This document shows positions 7,112-16,177 of a stretch of DNA of 64,000 nucleotides, piece by piece. Source of the stretch: Streptomyces sp. ALI-76-A (GTDB lineage: Bacteria > Actinomycetota > Actinomycetes > Streptomycetales > Streptomycetaceae); assembly GCF_030287445.1 (NCBI RefSeq), contig NZ_JASVWB010000002.1:5642001-5706000 (forward strand). The letters are read 5' to 3'. The notes beneath the pieces are model-generated. The model ran no database searches, had not been told where the DNA came from, and worked only from the letters and a program-made list of their open reading frames with translations. The position numbers were made by a program, and so were the translations under genes. Positions within the stretch are counted from its first letter, which is position 1, and the number at the start of each line of letters is the position of its first letter.

Positions 7112-10100
7112 TGGGGTTCGGGGATCTGGTCAACTCCGGACTCGGCAAACTCGACGACATCGGCGACGCGGGCAAGAAACTCGTCGGCGAGGGCATCGAC
7201 AAGGGCACGGACGTCCTCGCGGACGGCCTGGACCACGTCGGGGCCGACGACGCGGCCAAGGTGGTCGAGTACGTCGGCGACAACCTCGCCTCCGAACTCG
7301 GCGCCACCCCCGGCGAGAAACAACTCGGCGAGACGGACCTGGCCACCCAGCTGATCCACGGCAGCCCCTCGTCCATCCGCTCCTCCGCCGCCCACCTGAA
7401 GGACTTCCGCAAGGCCTTCGACACGGTCGGCGAGGGCATGCGCAAGCTGGACTCCTCGCACTGGAAGGGCGAGGCCGCCGACACCTTCCGCGAGAAGTTC
7501 GCCATGCACCCGCCCAAGTGGCTGCACGCGGCGGACGCCTGCGACAAGGCGGGCAAGGCGCTGGACGGCTTCGCTGACACGGTCGCCTGGGCCCAGGCAC
7601 AGGCCCGGGACGCCATCGACCTGTACGAGAAGGGCAGGAAGGCGTCCGAGCAGGCGGTGGAGGCGTACAACAAGCGCGTAGACGCCTACAACGCCAAGGT
7701 CAAGGCCAACGAGGATCCCGGCCCCCGCCTCGAACCCTTCAGCGACCCGGGCAGCGCCGACATCAAGCGCGCCCAGGAGAAACTCGCCGAGGCCCGCCGT
7801 CAGCGCAACGAGGCCGGCCGTACCGCGGCCGTCTCGGTCCGCGCCGCTCTCGCCCACGCGCCCGCCGAGCCGCCGCTGCTCAGCCAGGTCGGGTCGAACC
7901 TCAAAGACGGCTACCTGGCGGTCAACACCGAGCTCACCCACGTGGTGGGCGGTGTGGTCAAGGGCGTGGCCGGCACGGTGTCCTTCGTCCGCGGCCTGAA
8001 CCCGCTCGACGTGTACAACCTCACCCACCCCGCCCAGTACGTCCAGAACGTCAGCATGACGCTCACCGGCCTGATCTCCACCGCCGCCCACCCCGACCGC
8101 GCGCTGAAGTCGGCCTGGGAGGGCTTCAAGAAGGACCCGGCGGAGGGCGTCGGCCGCCTGATCCCCGAGCTGATCGGGGGGAAGGGGCTGGGGCTGGCGC
8201 GGGGCGGGGTGCGGGCCGGAATCAAGACGGGGGCGGAGGAGACCGCGGAATCGGCGGCTCGGCAGGGGACCAAGGACGCGGCCGGGAACTCCGCGGCGGA
8301 CACCGCCAGAAACCGCCCGGAGGAGCACGACACCGCCAACCCCAGGGAAAAGGTCCAGGTAGACGAGACGGATCCCGTCGACCTGACCACCGGCAAGATG
8401 TACCTGCCGCAGACGGATGTCACGCTGCCGGGCGTCCTCCCTCTCGTCTTCAAGCGACGCGTGGAATCGGGGTACCGCTTCGGCCGCTGGTTCGGCCCGT
8501 CCTGGTCCTCCACCATCGACCAGCGCCTGGAGATCGACTCCGAGGGCGTCGTCCTCGTCTCGGAGGACGGCCTGCTGGTGGCGTACCCCCATCCGGCGCC
8601 TGGCCTGCCCACTCTCCCCAGCCACGGCCCTCGCTGGCCGCTGGACCGCGAGGACGGCGGCTACACGGTCACCGACCCGCGGACGGGCCGCGTGTGGCAC
8701 TTCGCCGACCGGGGTGCCGACCTGGCGGTCCTCGAACAGATCGACGACCGCAACGGCAACTGGATCACGTTCGAGTACGACGCCGGGGGAACCCCGCTCG
8801 GCATCGTCTCCAGCGCGGGCCACGACCTCCGCATCTCCACGAAGGACGGCAGGATCACGGCCCTCCGCCTGGCGGCGGCCGACCAGATGCTGATGCGCTA
8901 CGGCTACACCGACGGCAACCTGACCGACGTCGTCAACTCCTCCGGCCTGCCCCTGCGCTTCGGCTACGACGAGGCCGGCCGCGTCACGTCCTGGACGGAC
9001 ACGAACGACCGCGGCTACACCTACGAGTACGACGACCAGGACCGCTGTGTCGCGGAAGGCGGCACGCACGGTCACATGACCCTGCGCCTGTCCTACGACG
9101 AGACGGACCCGGACACCGGCCTGCGCGTCACCACGACGACCACCGCCGAAGGCCACACCCGCCGTTACGTCGTCAACGACGCCTGCCAGGTGGTCGCCGA
9201 GGCCGACCCGCTCGGCGCGACCACCCGCTTCGTACGCGACCGCCACCACCGTCTCCTCTCCCGCACCGACCCACTCGGCCACCGCACCACGTTCGACTAC
9301 GACGAGACGGGCAACCTCGTCGCCCTGACCCGCCCCGACGGCCGCGTGGCGAGAGCCGAGTACGACGAACTCGGCCAGCCGGTGAAGGTGGTGAACCCGG
9401 ACGGCACGGTCGTACGCCAGACGTACGACGACCGCGGCAACCGCACCTCGGTGACCGACCCGGCGGGCCTGACCACTCGTTTCTCGTACAGCGAGGCGGG
9501 CCATCTGACCTCCGTGACCGACCCGCTCGGCCACACGACCACGATCGTGTGCGACCGGGCGGGCCTCCCCTTGGAGATCACGGACGCCCTCGGCGCGGTC
9601 ACCCGCTACGAGCGCGACGCCTTCGGCCGTCCTCTCGCCGTCACGGACCCGACCGGCGCGGTGACCCGCCTGGAGTGGACGGTGGAGGGCCACCTGACCC
9701 GCCGTACCGCACCGGACGGCACGACCGAGACCTGGACGTACGACGGCGAGGGCAACTGCACCAGTCACACCGACCCGATGGGCGGGGTCTCCCGCTTCGA
9801 GTACACCCACTTCGACCTGCTGACGTCGCGTACGGGCCCGGACGGGGTGCGCTACGAGTTCGACCACGACAAGGAACTGCGGCTGACGAAAGTCACCAAC
9901 CCGCAGGGCCTGACCTGGACCTATGCCTACGACGCGGCCGGACGCCTGGCCACGGAGACGGACTTCGACGACCGCACCCTCGCCTACACGTACGACGCGG
10001 CGGCCCGCCTGACCTCCCGTTCCAACGCCGTCGGCGCGACGGTGGCTTTCGAGCGCAACGAGCTGGGCCAGGTACTCCGCAAGAGCGTGGCCGGGCAGGT

Positions 10101-11859
10101 CACGACGTACGCGTACGACCTGACCGACCAGCTCGCCCAGGCGAGCGGCCCGGACGGCACCACGCTGACCCTGCTGCGGGACCGCTTCGGCCGGGTGCGC
10201 TCGGAGACGGTCGACGGCCGTGAACTGACGTACACCTACGACGAGTGGGGCCGCCGGACGGGCCGTACGACCCCCACCGGGGCGACGACGACCTGGTCCT
10301 ACGACGCGGCCGGACGACGCACGGGGATGGTGGCCTGCGGCCGGGCCATCGCCTTCACGTACGACGTGGCGGGCCGCGAACTGGCGCGCCACGTGGGCGA
10401 GACGGTCAGCTTGGAGCACGGCTTCGACGAACTCGGCCGTCTGACCTCGCAGTCGGTGACGGGCGCGGGCAGCCGGACAGTCCAGTCCCGCACGTACACC
10501 TACCGGGCCGACGGCAACCTCATCGGTGTCGACGACCAGCTCTCCGGCGCCCGCCGCTTCGACCTGGACGCGGCGGGCCGGGTGATCGCGGTGCACGCGG
10601 CGAACTGGACGGAGACGTACGCCTACGACCCGGCGGGCAACCAGACGCAGGCGTCCTGGCCGGCCGCGCACCCGGGTCAGGAGGCGACAGGTCCCCGCAC
10701 GTACGAGGGCACCCGCATCACCCGCGCGGGCCAGGTCCGGTACGAACACGACGCCCTCGGCCGCATCACCCTGCGCCAGAAGACCCGCCTCTCCCGCAAG
10801 CCGGACACCTGGCGCTACGAGTGGGACACCGAGGACCGCCTCACCTGCGTGACCACCCCGGACGGCACCCGCTGGCGCTACACCTACGACCCTCTGGGCC
10901 GCCGCACGGCAAAGCTCCGCCTCGCGGAGGACGGCGAAACAGTCGTGGAACGCGTCACCTTCACCTGGGACGGCACGACCCTGTGCGAACAGACGACGTC
11001 CTCCGTGTCACTGCCGCACCCGGTCACCCTCACCTGGGACCACCAGGGCCTGCGCCCGATCGCCCAGACCGAACGCATCACCACGACCGCCGACGCCCCC
11101 CAGGACGAGATCGACTCCCGCTTCTTCGCCATCGTCACCGACCTCGTCGGCACCCCCAGAGAACTCGTGGACGAACACGGCGAGATCGCCTGGCACACCC
11201 GAAGCACCCTCTGGGGCACCACAGCCTGGGCAGCGAACAGCACCACCTACACCCCCCTCCGCTTCCCCGGCCAGTACTACGACCCGGAAACAGGCCTGCA
11301 CTACAACTACTGCCGCCACTACGACCCCGAAACCGCCAGATACCTGACCCCCGACCCTCTCGGGCTCGCACCGGCGCCGAATCCCGCCACCTATGTGCAC
11401 AACCCCCACTCATGGACTGATCCCATGGGGCTGGCTCCGGACTACCCGGAGAACGAAAATGGCGGGAGCTGGAACCCCGCAGAGGAGCCCTATCTGTATC
11501 GAGGCGTGGGATATGCGGATGAGCATGGTCCACCTGAGTGGCTAAAAATTTATGAAGATGCAAAACGCGGTATCGCTGAGCCCTTGGGGGGTCACTCGGA
11601 CCCGCAACTTCATGTGGGTGGTCGCACTGACAGCATCTTCACCTCTTGGACTACATACTATGAAGACATGGCCCTGGAGGAGAGTTACAGAGGGAACGGT
11701 CCTGGAGTCGTTCTGCGCATTCCGAACGGAGACGGTGCGACTTATTCGAGGGTCCCGGGTATATCCTTCCCGTATGACGAGGGTGAGGTACTGATTCGCG
11801 GTACCGTTACAGGCGCAGAAATGAGTATCAGTGGAGGACCGTGGACAAGTGTAGGCTAG
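7111..11859 (+). CDS. Rhs/YD-repeat polymorphic toxin with predicted ADP-ribosyltransferase tip
   Basis: A 1582-residue contact-dependent toxin. Order: WXG/LXG-type helical N-terminus (about residues 60-230, with SSHWKGEAADTFREKF); a hydrophobic stretch near 260-340; a DUF6531 segment (VDLTTGKMYLPQTDV, from about 415); some twenty YD repeats to about 1350; and the Rhs core end YNYCRHYDPETARYLTPDPLG, finishing at DPMGL (D1437). The variable tip, about 1445-1582, shows the R-S-ExE pattern of ADP-ribosyltransferases: LYRG (R1464), FTSWT (S1512) and EGEVLI (E1557, E1559). Tip DNA is far poorer in G+C than the core, a sign of cassette exchange. The stop lies within the next gene, its likely immunity partner. 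The toxin activity is predicted from motifs only. Confidence 0.88.
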   Translation: MGFGDLVNSGLGKLDDIGDAGKKLVGEGIDKGTDVLADGLDHVGADDAAKVVEYVGDNLASELGATPGEKQLGETDLATQLIHGSPSSIRSSAAHLKDFRKAFDTVGEGMRKLDSSHWKGEAADTFREKFAMHPPKWLHAADACDKAGKALDGFADTVAWAQAQARDAIDLYEKGRKASEQAVEAYNKRVDAYNAKVKANEDPGPRLEPFSDPGSADIKRAQEKLAEARRQRNEAGRTAAVSVRAALAHAPAEPPLLSQVGSNLKDGYLAVNTELTHVVGGVVKGVAGTVSFVRGLNPLDVYNLTHPAQYVQNVSMTLTGLISTAAHPDRALKSAWEGFKKDPAEGVGRLIPELIGGKGLGLARGGVRAGIKTGAEETAESAARQGTKDAAGNSAADTARNRPEEHDTANPREKVQVDETDPVDLTTGKMYLPQTDVTLPGVLPLVFKRRVESGYRFGRWFGPSWSSTIDQRLEIDSEGVVLVSEDGLLVAYPHPAPGLPTLPSHGPRWPLDREDGGYTVTDPRTGRVWHFADRGADLAVLEQIDDRNGNWITFEYDAGGTPLGIVSSAGHDLRISTKDGRITALRLAAADQMLMRYGYTDGNLTDVVNSSGLPLRFGYDEAGRVTSWTDTNDRGYTYEYDDQDRCVAEGGTHGHMTLRLSYDETDPDTGLRVTTTTTAEGHTRRYVVNDACQVVAEADPLGATTRFVRDRHHRLLSRTDPLGHRTTFDYDETGNLVALTRPDGRVARAEYDELGQPVKVVNPDGTVVRQTYDDRGNRTSVTDPAGLTTRFSYSEAGHLTSVTDPLGHTTTIVCDRAGLPLEITDALGAVTRYERDAFGRPLAVTDPTGAVTRLEWTVEGHLTRRTAPDGTTETWTYDGEGNCTSHTDPMGGVSRFEYTHFDLLTSRTGPDGVRYEFDHDKELRLTKVTNPQGLTWTYAYDAAGRLATETDFDDRTLAYTYDAAARLTSRSNAVGATVAFERNELGQVLRKSVAGQVTTYAYDLTDQLAQASGPDGTTLTLLRDRFGRVRSETVDGRELTYTYDEWGRRTGRTTPTGATTTWSYDAAGRRTGMVACGRAIAFTYDVAGRELARHVGETVSLEHGFDELGRLTSQSVTGAGSRTVQSRTYTYRADGNLIGVDDQLSGARRFDLDAAGRVIAVHAANWTETYAYDPAGNQTQASWPAAHPGQEATGPRTYEGTRITRAGQVRYEHDALGRITLRQKTRLSRKPDTWRYEWDTEDRLTCVTTPDGTRWRYTYDPLGRRTAKLRLAEDGETVVERVTFTWDGTTLCEQTTSSVSLPHPVTLTWDHQGLRPIAQTERITTTADAPQDEIDSRFFAIVTDLVGTPRELVDEHGEIAWHTRSTLWGTTAWAANSTTYTPLRFPGQYYDPETGLHYNYCRHYDPETARYLTPDPLGLAPAPNPATYVHNPHSWTDPMGLAPDYPENENGGSWNPAEEPYLYRGVGYADEHGPPEWLKIYEDAKRGIAEPLGGHSDPQLHVGGRTDSIFTSWTTYYEDMALEESYRGNGPGVVLRIPNGDGATYSRVPGISFPYDEGEVLIRGTVTGAEMSISGGPWTSVG

Positions 11860-12179
11860 TGAGCCTCATATCTGCCGCAGTCGAGGCCGGTATATGTGAC
11901 TCAGATCTTCTTGACCGTGTCGCTGAAGTTACTTCAATTGAGGCAGGGGAAGTCTCTCGAAGTAATCTCTTGCAGATTTATCGCCGTCGCCTCAAGAGAG
12001 TCGATGTGGGTTCGGGGCTTCACGAAGAAACGAAATCACTGATCTCATTTCTTGAGAGTTTCGAAGGTGATCATCTCGTAATGATCAGCATCACGCTTGA
12101 GTCGGGTGGTGGTGAGATGTTCATTGCGGATGCCGAAGAATCCCGCATCTTGCATTGGATGCGCATGTTCTCGCGATGA
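11841..12179 (+). CDS. Candidate immunity protein for the Rhs ADP-ribosyltransferase tip
   Basis: A 112-residue acidic protein with no recognised family. The GTG at 11841 has a GGAGG site 5 bases upstream (11832-11836) and overlaps the last 19 bases of the toxin gene; a second in-frame GTG at 11859 would also serve. A small gene of atypical composition immediately after an Rhs tip is the standard position of the cognate immunity gene. Base composition is about 47% G+C (28 of 60 bases at 11881-11940), matching the toxin tip and unlike the surrounding chromosome, so the pair probably moved together. The sequence is predicted mostly helical, ending LHWMRMFSR. Confidence 0.7.
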   Translation: MDKCRLVSLISAAVEAGICDSDLLDRVAEVTSIEAGEVSRSNLLQIYRRRLKRVDVGSGLHEETKSLISFLESFEGDHLVMISITLESGGGEMFIADAEESRILHWMRMFSR

Positions 12180-12355
12180 CTGTTGAGAGCACCGGTCGGA
12201 CCTCCTGGCCGGGTGCGGCACCCACTCCCGCTTCCAGCCGATGCGGCATGGTGCACATTGGGCGAGCGGCGGCTGCGGGACGTCGGCCATGATGATGACG
12301 ACGTCCCGCCCCGGTTCGGCATCGAAATGTCTACGCGTCCGTCGGGAACAGATGG

Positions 12356-14074
12356 TTACGGCAACCCGTGCACATGCGCCCCCACCGCGTTCGACCACGT
12401 GTTGCCCGCCGCCGCGTCCCAGTTCGTCGACCATGTCATCGCGCCCCGCAGGTCGGGATACGTGCGGGCCGGCTTGAAGGAGCCGCAGGACGTGCCCCGG
12501 GTCAGGCAGTCCAGGGCCGCGTTCACCACGGACGGGGACACGTAACCGCTGCCCGCGCCGCGCGGTGAGGCCGGGAGGCCCAGGCCCACCTGGGACGGGG
12601 ACAGGCCGTTCTCCAGCTGGATGCAGGCGAGGGCCGTCAGGAAGTCCACCGTGCCCTGGCTGTACACCTTGCCGTCGCAGCCCAGCATGGAACCGCTGTT
12701 GTAGTACTGCATGTTCACGACCGTGAGGATGTCCTTCACGTTCAGCGCGGTCTGGAAGTACGCGTTGGACGTGGACTGCATGTCGATCGTCTGCGGGGCC
12801 ATGGTCAGGACCATGGACGGGCCCGCCTTCGCCGACAGCGCGCGCAGCGCCTGCGTCATGTACGTCGCGTTCAGCCCGTTCTCCAGGTCGATGTCGACGC
12901 CGTCGAAGCCGTACGTCTGCATCAGGGAGTACACCGAGTTCGCGAAGTTCGTCGCCGACGCCGAGTCGTTCACGGACACCGCGCCCCGCTCGCCGCCGAC
13001 CGAGATGACGACCTTCTTGCCCGCCGCCTGCTTCGCCTTCACGTCCGCTTTGAACTGGTCGACCGTGTAGCCGCCCAGGCCGGCCGAGTCCAGGGTGAAG
13101 GTCACCGCCCCCGGTGTCGTCGTCGCGTCCGCGAAGGACACCGCGATGATGTCGTACGCGGACTGGACGTCGGAGAGTTTCTGGACCGTCGCGCCGTTGT
13201 CGAAGTTCTGCCAGTAACCCGTCACGGCGTGCCTGGGCACCGTCCCGCCGCCCCCGCCGCCACCGGGGGCCGTCCGCCCCGTCACCGCCGCCGACCGCGC
13301 CGACTCACCGGCCGCGTTGGTCGCCGTGACCTGGAAGGAGTACGACGTCGAGGCCGCGAGGCCGGTCACCGTCGCGGACGTTCCCGTCACCGCCGTCACC
13401 TTCGTGCCGTCGCGGTAGACCTGGTAGCCCGTGGCGCCGGAGACCGTGTTCCACGCCAGGGAGACGGACGAGGAGGACGTCCCGGACACGGTCAGGCCCG
13501 CCGGTGTCGCCGGGATCGTCGGCTCCGGGTCGCCGCCGCCACCGCCGCCGTCCGGGCCGTACACCGACACGTCGTCCGCGTAGTAGGCGGCCTGTCCGTA
13601 CCAGCCGTGGGTGTGGATCGTCACCGAGGTCGTCGAGGAGCCCGTGGTGAACGTGGTCGACAGCTGTTTCCACGCCGACGAGTCCGGGGTCCAGGTCGAG
13701 ACGTCGGTGGTCCCCGTGCCGGTGGCACCCAGGTACGCGTACCCGCCCCGCACCCAGGCGCTCAACGTGTACGTCGAGCCGGGCTTCACCGCCACCGTCT
13801 GGGTGCACCGGGCGTTGTCCTGCCCGGCCGGGGTCGCCTTCAGCGCGGCCGAGCCGCCGTGCACCGGGGAGGGGACCGTCGTACCGCTGCCGGCGGAACA
13901 GGACCAGCCGGCGGTGCCCGACTCGAAGCCGGCGTTTCTGGCGTTGTTGACGTCCGCCGCCACGGCCTGGCCCGCGCCCGCCAGTCCGGCGGTGAGGGCG
14001 AGGAGCGTCGCGGTGAGGGTGCCGGCGAGGGCGCGGGTCCGTCTGCGTCCGGGCATGCCTGGGTCGCGGTGCAC
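12356..14074 (-). CDS. Secreted GH18 chitinase with carbohydrate-binding and FnIII domains
   Basis: A 572-residue exported chitinase. Order: signal peptide (to about residue 40, ending AVAADV); a carbohydrate-binding module of the CenC/CBM type (about 45-170, NAGFESGTAGWSC); a Gly-rich linker; one fibronectin type III domain (about 180-270); a second Gly linker; and a GH18 catalytic domain (about 280-572). The catalytic motif DGVDIDLE ends in the acid residue E398. It should cut chitin outside the cell to feed N-acetylglucosamine metabolism. ATG 14074 or 14056 could be the start. A DasR-type operator lies 61 bases upstream, indicating repression relieved by aminosugar phosphates. Confidence 0.95.
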   Translation of the reverse strand: MHRDPGMPGRRRTRALAGTLTATLLALTAGLAGAGQAVAADVNNARNAGFESGTAGWSCSAGSGTTVPSPVHGGSAALKATPAGQDNARCTQTVAVKPGSTYTLSAWVRGGYAYLGATGTGTTDVSTWTPDSSAWKQLSTTFTTGSSTTSVTIHTHGWYGQAAYYADDVSVYGPDGGGGGGDPEPTIPATPAGLTVSGTSSSSVSLAWNTVSGATGYQVYRDGTKVTAVTGTSATVTGLAASTSYSFQVTATNAAGESARSAAVTGRTAPGGGGGGGTVPRHAVTGYWQNFDNGATVQKLSDVQSAYDIIAVSFADATTTPGAVTFTLDSAGLGGYTVDQFKADVKAKQAAGKKVVISVGGERGAVSVNDSASATNFANSVYSLMQTYGFDGVDIDLENGLNATYMTQALRALSAKAGPSMVLTMAPQTIDMQSTSNAYFQTALNVKDILTVVNMQYYNSGSMLGCDGKVYSQGTVDFLTALACIQLENGLSPSQVGLGLPASPRGAGSGYVSPSVVNAALDCLTRGTSCGSFKPARTYPDLRGAMTWSTNWDAAAGNTWSNAVGAHVHGLP

Positions 14075-14404
14075 TGGTGCCTCCGGTGGGGAGAAGGATG
14101 AGGAGCGACGGTGGCCACCGCTGCCCCTACAGAGTTGGTCCAGACCAATTGAACTGTCAAGGGTCGCGCGGCGCGGGCCGCGTCAACTCGCCGGCGCGGT
14201 CGGGCGCGTGGTGGCAAGTGCGCCCCATCTGGACCGGAATCACCGCCTTTCTGGCGCCGAACGCCAGCAGGAAGTCACAGAAACGCTGTTCTCCGGTCAC
14301 AGGGCCGTGGATACAGTGCTCAGGAAGTCACGCAGTGAAGTCGACCGGGTGCGCCGGAGTGACGCCGGACGGGCCCACGGGCATGGGGATTCGGGGAGCT
14401 GCGC
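14075..14404. other. Divergent intergenic region, 330 bp, with chitinase promoter
   Basis: Carries the leftward chitinase promoter with its DasR-type site and, at the right, the promoter of the tad-locus gene at 14405. Beyond the operator no clear repeat, terminator or small gene was found. Confidence 0.6.
14135..14148. promoter_or_regulatory. DasR-responsive element (dre) upstream of chitinase
   Basis: TTGGTC-CA-GACCAA has perfect 6-bp arms around a 2-base centre. It closely fits the known DasR consensus TGGTCTAGACCA (one difference in the core, C for T). DasR is the GntR-family repressor of chitinase and GlcNAc genes in Streptomyces, released by glucosamine-6-phosphate. The position, 61 bases before the chitinase start, suits repression. 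Confidence 0.85.
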
Positions 14405-15403
14405 GTGCCAACTGCCATTGCTGTGACCAGCGCCGACATGGCGCTGCCGCCGCAGGACGACCGAACCATGCCCGCCGCCGTGCTGGCGGACCTGGACCGG
14501 CAGCCGCTCGACCGGTCGCTGGCCGCCCTTCAGGCGCTCATCGACCAGCACGGACATGTGATCGTCGTGTGCTCGCAGGCCGCCCCCCGGGCGGTCGAAC
14601 GTCGGCTGCACACCGTCCGCTCCCTCCTGGAGAGCGACCGCATCGCCGTGTTCCGGCCCGAGCTGCCGCCCCTCGGGCTCGCCGTTCTGGCCCGCCAGTT
14701 GCGGCAGCTCGCCTCCTGCGACCTGAGCCCCGGCGTGCTCGCCTCGGCCGCCCGCCTGCTCACCCACTACCTGCACGCCGGCGCACTCCTCGGCTCCGTC
14801 GCCAAGCTCGACCGCGTGCCCGTGGGCCTGAAGTCGCACGCCAAGTCCTGGGTGCCGGGCAGTCAGTTCGCCGTGCTCGCCCACCCGCAGCCGCAGCTCG
14901 TACGCCTCGCGCCCGGCGCGACCCTCGCGGGACCGGAGTTCGCCACCTCGATGCTGGTCGCCCGCGGGCAGCTCCAGTCCGACTGGGTCAGCGCGACCCT
15001 GGCCAAGTCCTGGAGCGTGCAGGGGCTGCGCGAGGTGCCGCTGCCGGCCGAGTCCGCGCTGTGGTGGGGCACCGGCCGGATGATCGAGTTCTGCACGTTC
15101 CTGCCCGACCTGTCGGTCCTGTACCAACTGGTCACCTCGGTACGGCAGAACATCTGCCACTGGTGCGGCATCGAGGTCATCGGCGACCGCTGCGTCTTCT
15201 GCTCCGCCACCGCGCCCCCGCCGGCCGCGTCAGCCGTGTCGCCCGGACAGCAGCACACCCCGGCCGTGTCGCCCGGACACCAGCAGCACGCCTCGGCCCT
15301 GGCGCCCGGACCCCGGACCCACCCGTCGGCCCTGTCGCCCGGGCGCCAGGACCACACGTCAGCCGCGTCACCCGGATACCGGAACCAGCTGCCCGCCGGG
15401 TGA
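14405..15403 (+). CDS. Zinc-ribbon hypothetical protein leading the tad locus
   Basis: A 332-residue protein of unknown function. Residues 20-240 have no recognised domain but a regular alpha/beta look; a zinc-ribbon motif CHWCG...CVFC sits near residue 260, and the tail is a proline/alanine/serine repeat with SPGxQ units (AVSPGQQ, AVSPGHQ, ALAPGP, ALSPGR, AASPGY). Start GTG 14405, with ATG 14438 as an alternative. It is followed after 57 bases by cpaB, on the same strand, and comparable proteins precede tad genes in other streptomycetes, so a role in pilus assembly or its regulation is plausible but not shown. Confidence 0.6.
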   Translation: MPTAIAVTSADMALPPQDDRTMPAAVLADLDRQPLDRSLAALQALIDQHGHVIVVCSQAAPRAVERRLHTVRSLLESDRIAVFRPELPPLGLAVLARQLRQLASCDLSPGVLASAARLLTHYLHAGALLGSVAKLDRVPVGLKSHAKSWVPGSQFAVLAHPQPQLVRLAPGATLAGPEFATSMLVARGQLQSDWVSATLAKSWSVQGLREVPLPAESALWWGTGRMIEFCTFLPDLSVLYQLVTSVRQNICHWCGIEVIGDRCVFCSATAPPPAASAVSPGQQHTPAVSPGHQQHASALAPGPRTHPSALSPGRQDHTSAASPGYRNQLPAG

Positions 15404-15460
15404 GCCGGCCCGGACCCCTGCCTCCGCCAGCCCCAACCCCCCGATGAGGTTGTACGGTTC

Positions 15461-16168
15461 ATGAACTCCCGTCAGCGCCGCGGCGTGATACTCCTGCTTC
15501 TGTCGGTCCTGTGCGCGCTCGGCGCGTTCGCCGGCGTGCTGTCCGTCATCAACGACGTGCAGTCCAAGGTCGGCCCGGAGGTCACCGCGTATCGGCTGAA
15601 GACCAGCGTGCCGCCCTACACGAGCCTCAGCGCGGACCAGTTCGAGACAACCGAGATGCCCGAGCGCTGGCTGCCGGACACCGCGGTCACCGACCTCGCC
15701 GACATCCGCGGCAAGATCGCCGTCACCACGCTGAAGGCGGGCTCCCTGCTCCAGAGCGACATGATCGTCGACCGGCCCGCCCTTCAGCCCGGGCAGCAGG
15801 AGGTCGCCATCATGATCGACGCGGCGACCGGGGTGGCGGGGAAGATCACGGCGGGCGCGAGGGTCAACGTGTACGCCACCTTCGAGGGGCAGCGGGAGGG
15901 CGACCCCGCCCAGTCCAAGCTGATCGTGACGCACGCCCGGGTCATCGACGTCGGCGAGCTGACCGCGCTGCGGCCGGACGAGGACGACCGCACCCGGCAG
16001 GAAACCGAGGCCGTCCCGATCACCTTCGCGCTCACCACCGTCGACGCCCAGCGCATCACGTACGCGGAGTCGTTCGCCGAGGAGGTGCGGCTCGCGCTCG
16101 TGGCGCCCGGCGCCGACTCCACCGTCCCGGAGCGGGACCGCACCTACGAACTCGCCAAGGACAAGTGA
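15461..16168 (+). CDS. cpaB: Flp pilus assembly protein CpaB/RcpC
   Basis: A 235-residue protein with one N-terminal membrane segment (about residues 7-28, GVILLLLSVLCALGAFAGV) and an extracytoplasmic SAF domain beginning near 45 (VPPYTSLSADQFE), followed by the RcpC-type region (GAGARVNVY-like text GKITAGARVNVYATFEG). In Tad systems CpaB binds the wall or outer layer and guides the pilus. It opens a run of same-strand genes spaced 1-25 bases apart through tadC, which should be one operon. Confidence 0.88.
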   Translation: MNSRQRRGVILLLLSVLCALGAFAGVLSVINDVQSKVGPEVTAYRLKTSVPPYTSLSADQFETTEMPERWLPDTAVTDLADIRGKIAVTTLKAGSLLQSDMIVDRPALQPGQQEVAIMIDAATGVAGKITAGARVNVYATFEGQREGDPAQSKLIVTHARVIDVGELTALRPDEDDRTRQETEAVPITFALTTVDAQRITYAESFAEEVRLALVAPGADSTVPERDRTYELAKDK

Positions 16169-16177
16169 GAGGCCGCC

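Noticed and set aside
6844..10749. A 1301-residue open frame on the - strand across the Rhs gene
   Set aside because: It is the shadow of the G/C-rich third positions of the Rhs gene; composition is Val/Arg/Gly/Ala-rich with no domain, and the Rhs protein on the + strand is unmistakable.
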